Origin: Sebastes aleutianus
Lineage: Eukaryota > Chordata > Actinopteri > Perciformes > Sebastidae
DNA: 64,000 bases
NCBI GenBank assembly: GCA_916700875.1
Contig: CAKAKS010000001.1
Span: 10,851,741-10,915,740 of the forward strand
Direction: 5' to 3'
Shown: piece after piece, positions 27,001-39,000 of the stretch
Layout: the number at the start of each line of letters is the position of its first letter
Position numbering within the stretch: position 1 is the stretch's first letter
Notes under the pieces: model-generated
Told to the model about the DNA's origin: nothing
Databases searched by the model: none
Seen by the model: the letters and a program-made list of their open reading frames with translations, nothing else
Made by a program: the position numbers and the translations under genes

Positions 27001-30000
27001 CAATCAACATGGGAGTGGACAAATATGCTGCTTTATGCAAATGTATGTCTAAATGTAGCATAATTTCGGTACCAATGGATTCATTAGGTTTTCTAGTTTC
27101 ATATGATGCCAGTATCTTCACACTACAACCTAAAAACTACGAGTTGAGTTAATGCATTAAAGAAATTAGTGCCGTTGAAACAAATTTGCAATAACACGTT
27201 ATCATTGCGTTTACTTTGACAGCCCTAAAATAAAGGTTAAATAGAATAAAATTAAATATAAAGAGAGCGTCATCCGTACGTCTAACTGTGGTTCTGGTTC
27301 TGGCGCATGCGTACGTTGAAATCTGGGGCTGGGGGGGCTGGGGCTGGGGCCGGGGCTGGGGCCGGGGCCGGGCTCTCCGGCTCTGCAGGGCGATGATATT
27401 GAGTGTTTCAAGTTATGCCTCATTTGTCTAATCTTTCAAAAGTGGGAAAAGAGAATATTCTCACTTTTTGTGCACATGACAGCTACATTATATTCAATTT
27501 CAGGAGCCGAGGCTTTAACTCTCACTTTACTGTCGGTGTTATATTGGCATTGTTTTGTTCAACATTGTTGTTAATGAAGACAGGTTCTATATTTAGATTT
27601 TTTCTCCATTTCATTTTGACAAATAACATGAATCTGTTTTATATACTTCAGAGCGCTTGTTGGTGTATATGACGAGACTAATAAACTTCTTTTCATCTGC
27701 TTCTATTTGCTCTGCTCTGTTTCCTGTTTGCAGCAAATTGATTACCTAATATCCCAATACGCCACCGCCAAGAACAAAGTCATCTATGACCTAGATAGTA
27801 AGTAGACATCCTCTGTGCCTCTGATAGTGAAGTAAGTGGACAGAAAACGATTCACTGGGTTCTTGCTCTTGGTCATATATCATGCTTATTATCTGAATTC
27901 ACTGTGTCTACTTTCCTTGACTTGCTTTCATAACAGATTTGTGACATAACCAGGTCTAGATAGCTACAGCGGCGACTGTTATCCCTTGAGTAATCATCCT
28001 ACTTTTGTGATAGCATTGCCGGCAGCTCGTTCCTAAAAGTTAACACCTGCCAAAGCAGCAAACATAATAAAGAAAGGGACTGTTTTCTTCCGTTGATCTG
28101 ATGCTGCGTTCTCTACAGATATAGGTCCGTTATTGGGTGGAAGGATACACGATCAGTTGGATAAGGAGGTCCATCCTGCCTTGGACCGAGTGCTCAATAT
28201 GGCTGGAGGTACGTTTCATTTCCTCTTTAGTTACGATATGATCATGTTATTGTAAGCTGCACTGAATGCAGGTTACAGCTGCAGTACAAAATATTATACA
28301 AGTCATTAAGTGACATATAGAATCCGGCCTTACTTGCAAATATTGTCAATTATTTAAAGAATAAGATAATCACACCTAAAAACAAGTGAAACCCATTATC
28401 TGATTTTTCCCCACTAAAAGTGTGCTGTAATATGATTTTAGAACTATATTGAACATTAAATCACTTGTTAAAGGGGTAGTTCTGGTGTTTTTGAAGTGGG
28501 GTTGTATGAGGTTAGATGGGTAGATGACGGTCAGCACGCCCCCAGTTTGGAGAAGCAGGCAGGAGGTACTGCACAGAAGCAAAGCAATGTACTAGCCGGT
28601 AGCAAAACGTGTTTTAGCAACCTAAATAAACCAATATCAATTTAAGTGTACGTTATATTTAGAATGTTTTTGCCGGTTCACCTTGACGTGAGACAGCTTG
28701 TTTTCTATGCTCTCGCCAAAACAACCAGACTCCATTTGAAAGAAACAGTAATTTTACCTCACAGAAAAGAGGAGTTGCTGGTCTACCGCTGCCTCAATCT
28801 GTTTGTTTGTTTGTGTTATTGTGTGACATTAGTTACTTCGGATTCACCGAAGTCACACAATAGCACAAACAAAGTAACCGATCGAGGCAGTGGTAGACCA
28901 GCAACCCTTGTGTTTCGCGAGGTAAACTTGCAGGTTTCTACAATGGAGTCTGGTGGATTTGGCGAGAGCATAATAAAGCGTTGAAAATATTCTAAATATA
29001 GCGTACACTTAAACTGATATTACATTTTTTAGGTGAGTCTTTCTTTTAGTTGGCTAAAATAAGTTTATCTGCTGCCCTCGTCCGTAGCAGTACATTGCTT
29101 TGGTACATTGCTTTGCTTCCATGCCGGTATTCCTGGGCGTGACGACCGCCATCTACTGTAGGTAATACACTGAGTATGTACAAGTACCTCATACAACCCC
29201 ACTTCAAAGCACCGAAACTATCCCTATAAAGTTGACATAATTTGCCCTGAAAATAATATACAGTTATGTTTTTTAGAATCTAATTCCAGTATTTTTATCT
29301 TGAAGGTCAGTGAGTTAATAAAAGCTGTATCTTGTAATTATCATTCAGACTATTTTTTAACCTTTATATTTTATGCTTTTTTATAAAGTGAAAATCGAGC
29401 GAGCCATCAAAGGTAACAGTAACTCAGCAACTGGACAATGACCCTCAATCCTTTGAACCCTGACCTTGTGAACTTTGACACCAGTGTTGCTCCTGTGATT
29501 TGTTCCCTTGTGATCTTCCTTGAGCACTTGGAGCACGAATCTGTGCATCTTAAATGAACTTAAACGACCAATTAATATACTAAAACTGCACTACGCAACG
29601 TCTGACTCTGGTGACCACAAATGGCAGATAATTTTGTCTAATTAACTTCACAATCCAGAAATTGCCGCTCATAGAGACTCGGGGGAAGGAAAATATTTTC
29701 ACAACAGGTTCTGGCTGTCTGCTGGCTTGGTTTGGATCCAGTGTTTACTTGCTAACTTTAAGGGGAAATATTTTTTAAGGTCAAACGCACCACCTGCAGA
29801 ATGCACAGATGGTTTTCTGCTAGTAATGTCACCAGATAAATTGTTTTTATGGGTAAACAGAGTGAATCTGTGAGTTTTTCCATTCACACATATAAACAGA
29901 TATGATTCCCTTTCCATAAAACAACTTGCCTAGTGCAGTTTTAAGTTAATGGCATCACCAGATCTTGCCAAAACCCAACGTAAACATGAACCTGCACCTG

Positions 30001-33000
30001 GACACCTCCCCTTTCTCCAATTGTTTTCCCCCACTGTGAAGTGAGCATAAAGAAGTTGTGTGTTTGTGTGACCTGTCCTGTTACTTTAACCAATTTTTAC
30101 CAGAAATTACGGCACACCCCGTGTAAATGAATCAACCATTTGAATATTTAACTGTGAACGTGTTATTTTATTTAGTTATGTATTGCAACAAGCAGCTGTA
30201 TATGGATGTTCCACATACAGCTGGAATATATACAGGCTTGTAGCACAACAGAAACAAAGGCTGCGTCTGAAATCGCATACTATGCACTACATACCAAATA
30301 TGTGTACAATCGTTCAACATACTTTGGTGTGAGCAAACAGTAGTATGTATCTTTTCGGACAAACAACTGTAATTTACGTCGTCACTTCCTGAAAGCCTCC
30401 TTGCCGGTTGGAGACGCGTAACCATGGTAACCCGTACCAAACTAATGTGACTGAAATGATGATTTGTGAGAATCTAAGTCTGAATTAATTTAATATATAT
30501 ACTGTATTACGCCTACCAAAGGGGAATCTTATACTTACACTTAAATTGAAGCATTATTGGCAACAAAAAGAGATGGCGCTGCGGTAGCACTGATTCCATT
30601 TTGGACTGAAAACACCAATAAGTCTGTGACCATGGATGTATAAAGAGACGCCTGTAAATCAGATGATAATTATTTTTTTAGGTAAATCAACTTCCCAGTA
30701 TGAACACTTAAAAAGCCCTCATTTAAATCATTATTTCCTTAAAGTTATAAAATTAACTAATAGCCAAATCCAGAATTACTTTCCTCGGCTTAATGAACGT
30801 GCATCAAACCCACGGGACTGCGCCGCCCTGCACGCTCATATGACATACTGTATCCAGTTCTGCAGGATATTCATAATATTTGTATTGTTCAACACAGGAC
30901 ATTTCAGTAGAAACATTAAATATGACAATAGAGATAATTATGTTTTACTTTTGTACGGTACTTTGTAGGTGGACGTTTTCAGTCCAAAATGGCGAAAGCG
31001 TAGCTTTGCTGCTGATTTTAACTTGAAGTTACTGAGCTGTCCTCCAACGTCTGTTATGAATGTTGTGGCGTACTAAATAGCATGTTAGTATGGAATTTCG
31101 GATGCAACCAAAGATGAAATAACAGTCAGTAAAGCATGCCGACAGTTGAGGTGGTAAAATGCTTGACCACAGATAACTGGGAATACAGTTTGTGTTCTTA
31201 GTGTTCGCGTGCTATTGTGTTCCTACTGGGGCTGAGCCGAGCAGTCAGAGGATTTTAGTATCCGGTGTGAGTACTGTGTTTTATTAGATGTAAAAAAAAA
31301 ACTGTCTGAATGCGAAGGATGCAAGATTCATAATTGGAAGAAGCAGTCTTTATGCATTTAGCACACAGCATCCATCTGTGTTTTCACTCCCTCCAGTTAA
31401 GCGTATGCGATGGTAAATACACTGTTTCCTCTCCTACACTCTTGCATCTTTTATATGTTCAAGGATGCCAGTGTTTATGTATTCTTTATCCTGTTTAATT
31501 TTAAAAGTCTGCTGCAGGCTACTCTGTGATGATACACTGGATGTCGTCTTGTCATGCATTCAATTGCTGGGGAAGGAGTTAGTTACAAACAGCGAACAAA
31601 TTCACATTATTCATAGCATTCCTGTTTGGTTATTGTTCGCCGAAAGCTGTTTGGCAGTCAAAAGTTCAATTTTAGAGGCTGGAGATTCACAGCAGCATCC
31701 GAACACAACATCTGAAACTCTGTATGATATGCTCGGCTCAGGCCTAGTCCTTACGAGTGCATACTTTGTGTCCTGTATGAGTTTGTGCTTTTGTGGAACA
31801 TGAGCCAACATTATACAGACCTTATACCTTTTGAGTGTATGTTGATATTAAAAGCCAATTTTACACTAGCCACTAAATCTGGTAAAACAAAAATGTATTT
31901 GAATTTTTTCTAGGCCCCAGAAACACTGACAAAAAAGTTATTTGACGGCTTTGAATATAAGATGTGCCAGGACAGAATTAAAATATTTAAATAAAATATT
32001 CATTATGAGTTATTTTGCCGCCGAGCTACACAGTCTAGGGCTCATGGGATGAAAAGCTTTTCCTGACAACTCGTTTAATTCAATATTTTTTACCTCAAAA
32101 TAGGTTAGCTAAAGAGAAAAGTGTATTTGTTTTCAATGTAGGTACTATAAGACACTCCAGCTGTGCCAACAATTTTAGAAGACCGAGTTTGCAATAGAAA
32201 CAATGAATACTCTCTCACTCCGTTGTTCTACTTTCCCATTTTTAGAAGGAAATTGTGTTAAGAGAGTCCTTTGTTTTGATGGTCCTTCACATCCTTCATA
32301 ACAGCAACACAACCCACGTTCAATCTCATCAACCTCTCTTTCAATTCAGCCATGCGAGAAACAAAGGAGGCCCTGGAGAATGTCAGTGTGGGTCTGGAGG
32401 TCCTCCAGGAAGGAACGGGGAAGCTCAACTTCAACCTGAGCCTGGTCCGGACCAGTATCAACCGCACACTCAACGACCCCGGCTGTCACGATGAGGAGTC
32501 AGACGCCACCTCTGCCCAGCTGTGCCGCAACATCCGCCAGTCACTGTCCCAGTTGCAGATCGGAGCCAACTTCACACGGGTACAAAACTGAATGCAAATG
32601 TCATTATGTGACTACTGAACTATTCAAATTTTGTTCCTTTACGAAGACGATGTTCTCAGCCATTTATCTGATAACTGACAGTAATAAGTACTGAATCATA
32701 TATGGTGTCCCAATACACTGATTTGCCATTACTGCATGTTAGAAAAGGACAGGAAATCACTGAATGTTGATCAAGTATTGTTAAACTTTGATTTATCACA
32801 GTGTATGTGTTAGGGGTGGGGATCACCAGAGGCCCCACAATACAATATTATCATGATACTTAAGTCACAATACGATTTTATTGCGATTTTTCAGATTAAG
32901 AGGTTAATATTTTACATAATAAAAGATTAATTCTTGACGTTCGTGTATTGATACAATATTGCCACGCAAAATATCGCGATACTATGCTGTATAGATATTT

Positions 33001-36000
33001 TTCCCCACCCCTACTATGTGTACTGTATATCAGTGTTTCATTGTCTGTTTATATTTTAGCTACCAAATGTGAACGCACAGCTGGAAAAGGTGAAACATGT
33101 ATTGAGAACGGACCTCAGTGCCATCGTCCAGAGGGTGAGCATGGACCATAAATCTATATATCATATCTAATATGAGTTATTTAATGTCCTCGTGTCACCA
33201 GTTTTCCTTTAGGTGCCTACTTGTGCTTCAGTTAGTGATTTCCAATCTTTTAGAGAATGCCTTTGAATAGCCAAATTAATAAATAAAAAATGAAAAAAGA
33301 ATCAGCCTCAAAATGGACCAAGAAACTCCATGTCCCAACACTTTGTCCTTTTCCTTTCACAGGGCTACGCCTCTTTAAACGACACGCCACACATGGTGAT
33401 TGAACAGACCAGAAGTGTTGTGGAGAGTAAGTGACAGTTTACACTAATATAAACCTTCCTTCTAGCAAACAAACACAGATAATTCAACTCTGTTCATGTA
33501 ATAATTGCTGCTATGTGTGTCACTACTGTACTGCTACTGGAGCACAACTACACGGAAATAGGTTAAAGTCTAATCAACAGCATGCAACACATGGCATCAA
33601 TACACAGTGATGAACAACAAGGAAAAAAGATCATAACTAAATACAGAAAATCACCCTCCAGGGTTTTCTATGAGGTTATGAGTAGTAATAATAGCTGCAC
33701 TGTACACCTGCATGAATATGTAATATTTACTCTTATTGCTCTCTTCATATGTCTCTTTTCTTCTTCTGCCTTGTGAGTTTGAACAAGATTAAGTAGATTT
33801 TCAGTTTGAATTTTCACATAGATTTCAGAGTAAATTATATCCATCTTAAAATGTATAACGTTTGCCATCTTTCATTTGTGCAGTGAAGTTTTTCCTGGTG
33901 CATCTGTCAGCTTTATTTATCTATCCAGCATCTTTACAGAGGCAATTTATTGAAACTGATGGATTAATTGTGTCTCAGGTGTTCAGAGTTTGGTGGACGG
34001 CATCGGCAATAACATCAGCAGCTTTTCCAAGGTGTTCCCTGTGCAGAGCTGCCTGTCCAACTTCACTATCTCCATTAGCCATGCCCACGCCAAGATTGAG
34101 GACTACTACCCTGAAATCGACAAAATGGACTTCTACAGGTACACTGACCTCCTATACCTATCAACTGTAAGAGACAAAAACAAACATACCTATAAACGTA
34201 ATACTGTAATGTAGCCACTATCTCGATGCTTGACATTTAGCCTCTGTGCTATTTTATTTATTTTCACTGTCTTGTTCAGGGACACTTTAGCAGGACGGGT
34301 GCTGGTCATTTTAAGGCCACGTTCAGTGAACGCTCTAACTCTTTAGCTTTGCCTGCTGCCTACAGGTGGATCGGCTGTATTGCTCTTTGCTGCATGGTGG
34401 TCCTGGTCCTGGCCTTCAACTACCTGGGCCTGCTGTGTGGCACGCTGGGATACGACAAGCACGCCTCGCCTACGACACGAGGCTGCATCTCCAACACAGG
34501 AGGAACGATGCTCATGGCGTGAGTCAACTGACCACACAACAGTCTCTCTCAGTTTCAAGATTTAAAACTGAATGTCCTGATTTTTGTCTTCTGTTATATC
34601 TAATTTGAGAAACTGATACAGATCCAAAGTAGACTGCTCCTGCTCCTTTTAACTCCCCTCTTCCTCCAATCCACCCATTCCACTACTGCTACACCTCCAT
34701 CTCTTGCTCTGTTCTATATGTTATCTGTACCTGAGGGCCCGTCTGTCCTTCTCCACAGCGGCGTTGGATTTACCATCATCTTCTCCTGGGTGCTGATGGG
34801 AGTGGTGACCACCATCTTCCTGGTTGGAGGAAACATGGAGAAACTTGTGTGCGAACCGTTCCACACCAAAGAAGTCTTCAAGGCAAGTCAGGAGTCGCCC
34901 TAAAAATGACAAGTACAAACAGGAACCATGACTGTACAGCACATCTCAAGTAGTAATTTGACTTAATTTGCATACAGAATATATTTCTTTATGTTTGATT
35001 GTCAAACTGAATGAAAAAAAAGCATCCACACACTCAAATCTGTGTAAAAATCCTTTTAATAAGCAAGCTTCTGGTAAGAGACCTTCTTCAAGGCAAGTCT
35101 CTGCACTAATTCAAAAGATTCTTGCATAAATTTGAATGTGTTTATAAAGTTAACACTGTTCCTCCTCTGTACTATTTACTGTATACTACTCAGTGTCCCT
35201 TGGGTGGGATAGTGAGAATAGCAGTTGCTTCAGTTGTTGGTAGCATGCCGTTGTTTGCATTCAGTCTGAATCCTGCAGCAGTTAAGCCATCCATAATGTA
35301 GAATGTTCTATTTTGCCTTGAGTTAAAAAAGCGTATAGAGCAAACATTAAAATCAGACAAATTTTAGATAAAATCTGTCTTTTTAAACAAGTTAAAACAT
35401 GCAGTCATTTCACTAGATTTGTGGAATATCACTACTCTAAACTTGGTGGATTTTATGACCAAATAATAAATTAGATAACTTATTCAAATTGATATTCTTG
35501 CAGATAAGATATGGATTGAAAGAGTTTTTTCCCCCCTTTAGATTTTAAAAAATACAAGATTACACAAGAAAGAGTGAAGCAAGAGTGCTGCTTTGTTTGG
35601 GTCTGTGTGTTGATCTTGAAGTACCCAGGTTTTAAATTGAATTAGGCCTCAAAAAGAATTGGAGTCAAGTTTATTTCATTTACTGATTGATTCTATTTGC
35701 GTCCCATGACAACGATTAATAATCACACATCCTCTTTGTGGCTCTCTGGTCCTCCAGGTTGTGGACACCCCATATCTGGTCAACCCAGACTGGAAGAACT
35801 TCATCCCGGGCTACATGTACAACGACTCCGACCTGGAGCTGACAGCAGAGACTCTATACAGGCAAAGACAACTCATTTCTATGTATTTAGGTGACAGCGT
35901 TTTGTCTGCCACCTTACAGGAGTACTGCACATCTGTCTTCTCTGCATTTTATATTTATATTTGGCTACAAAACTGAATGGATATTGCAGCAAGACGAGCC

Positions 36001-39000
36001 ATTTATTCAATAATAGGCGGCTGTAGAATTACTGTATGATGCAGTGTTTCATATTTTGCTTATTTTTGTTTTGGCGCAGGCGTTGGGTCAGACATCAAGC
36101 ATGCAACTGAATATTTTATTTCCATTGATGGGGATGCAAATGAGCGAGAGAGTTTCTATTAACCTTGAGAAGCTAATTAGCATCATTTTTCTACACTGTA
36201 TGTGTCGCTTTTCTTCAGCCTCTTTCTCAGCGGTTACATCAGCTTTCATCATCTCCTTCCAGTGAGAAGCTGCGTATCCTCAGTAACTGGGATGGCAGAC
36301 CTGCCGTCATTATATTTCCAAATAGAGCAGTGTTGCTTCAACAGGTCTTTGCCAGTTAAAAAGTGCTAATACTGGGTACATTATGTGAGTCTATATGGTA
36401 TGTAGCTGCCTAAATGTCACCATGGAACATTCATCTTTGACATATTAGAAAATATTTGAGGCTTCTGAGGAACATTACACTGTTTTCTATCAGGGAACTT
36501 GTCAGTGTCTCATGTACTTCCAGTCAGTTTCACTTGGTGGCAGCAAATATTTTCACTTTCAAGTTGACATTTTCTCTCCCTCTCTCTTATGTGTGTGTCT
36601 TTCTTAGTACTTGCAAAGAGAACAAAGGCATCTACTCAGCCATGCGTCTGGACAAAGTCTTCAACATCTCCTTGTTCCTGAACACTACAGTGGTCAGTAA
36701 ACTCAAGACACACTATAAGTAGCATTGGGGACTATCTGAGTGTCTTTGTATTGATTTATTCCTTATAAGGATAATGGATATTAATTAGGCTAGCTGAAAA
36801 TGCATATGTTACAAACAATTTCCTAAGTTCTGGTATAACTTATGTCAAAGCCAAATGTACAGACAATATACTTCTCAATTAGGGCTGCAACTAACGATTA
36901 TTTTAATTTTCGATTAGTCTGTAGATTATATTCTCGATTAATCGATTAGTTACTTGTTCTATAAAATGTCATGTTGATCAGTGTTTCCCAAAGCCTAAGA
37001 TGACGTCCTCAAATGTCTCGTTTTGTCCACAACTCAAAGATAGTCAGTTTACTGTCATAGAGGAGTAAAGAAACCAGAAGATATTCACATTTAAGAAGCT
37101 GAAAACGATTAATCGTTGCAACTCTATTTTCAATAAAATGATGTGTTTAGAATAAGCACTCAGTAAGGGAGCTCTGTATGGTGCTTTAGCTCTGTTTTAT
37201 AGGAATGTCTGCTAATTTCATGCTGTAAACTACTCTCGTAATCTTCATTAAATGCTTTTATGGGTAGTTAATATGCAATAAATCACTGCACTGTACTAAA
37301 TGCTCAAACCAGGGTTCAAATTAATTTAGTATGTAATTTGAAGCTTTAGAAGCGAACAGTGATGGAGAGTCCAGAGATCTCCATCCTTGGCTGCAGCATC
37401 TAATTAGCATTATCTAATGACGTATTTGCTGCCAAAACAAAGTCTGTGCTGACGGCCGATAGCTTTAACATGCCTCAGCCCTTACATCAGTGTATGCCTG
37501 AGACATTACACTGATGTAAGTTTCTATTTCTTCTTGGCTCTGGGCCAGACACTCCTGCCTGCCTAAAAGTCATTCAGTACTTTCCTGCCAGTTGGCAAGA
37601 TCATCTTGGCTCCTTTAAGCCAACAGCTGATGTACTGAATGCTGTGTCTGTTTCTGCACATTTGTCTTAATCTAATGCATGCGTATGTTTTAAGTTCCCA
37701 AAAGTGTGACACCTTTCAGCAAAAAAAGACTAATCGGTCAGTTATTTTATCACCTGTATAAGGGATAGTAACAAATCTTATGAAATGATGAGGAAAACGT
37801 TTTGTTGGATCTTTGATGCCAGAATCTTTTCAAATTGTGAATACTTGTCTATTCCACATCCTTCTTTTTAGTCTGAGTAACAATATGCATTTTATTCCCA
37901 CGCTGAAATGTGGTTGATATTGGCCTGATTGCAATTGACTTGTGATGTCATACATTAATCTTCTTCAAGTTGGTCACTTGCACTCAGAAATTGTGCATCA
38001 CCTTGATGGGTGTCACCTTTGTCAACATCATCATACAATTAATTAATCAGACCCACAACCGGATCTTGATCTTTGAGAGAAACCTTTTGATTTGAGTATA
38101 CTGTATACTAGAAAATATGCTGATATGATCTAGTGTGTCAATACATTTGCTGTTCCATAATAAGAAAACTGTGAAAACACATATAGTTACAAACAGTCCC
38201 TTTAATTAATTTCATCCTTCTGAAATATTTTTTTTACTTGTGTGTATACTCAGTACAATAACTTACTATGTTGGACATTTTTTAGTTTACGGGGAAATCC
38301 AACCCATTGACATACAATGTCAGTGGGTCAATTTAGGACAAAACAACTTCATTGCCAACGTTTTGTTGTGTTCTCTTTATAGTGCCACAAAAAAAGCATA
38401 TGTTTTCTATTTTGGTGGTGAAATTGCATATTACTATTCAAGACAAATCCCTTTTTGGGAAATCATATTTGCCAACATATGTTTCTCTTTGGTTATGGCT
38501 TTCAGAACAGACAATACAATAAAACCTAATAAACAATTTTACAATGTGCTTTATAGCTTTATAGTTATTGACACATAAACTTGTAGTCAATTTACAGATG
38601 TCGCTTCATGTCTGTTTTACTCTCTTGTTTTTTAACTTGTTGGTAGAGAAATATGAGTTTTGCATTCCAATTAGTATATTTGTACATCAAGGCGATGCAA
38701 AGTGCTTTACGTAAGACATAAAAGGCATTAAGACAAGATATGAAAGAAAAACAAATTACTAAAAGGGAAGGATTGTGTGCAAATGCAATAATAGGGACTG
38801 TAATTTACAGTTGAAACAAGGACAAACTCTCCACACAAACAACATCAAGAAGCTTTTCCGTCCAAGCCACATCCTTAAGATCTTTGGTCACACTCGTGCC
38901 AACATTTGTTTTTCATTTTTGTTGTCCTTTCATTATGTGACTGATGTTTACGTGTTCTTACAGTATTTCCCTGTTTATACTGTATACGGACTTACAGTAA

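Noticed and set aside
28646..28984. 112-codon + strand ORF
   Set aside because: It lies wholly within the foldback element; the frame crosses the hairpin centre.
35862..35976. Continuation of the open frame past the second-loop exon, with a GT donor near 35891
   Set aside because: Using that donor breaks the phase of the next exon and destroys the conserved CKENKG segment. The GC donor restores both.
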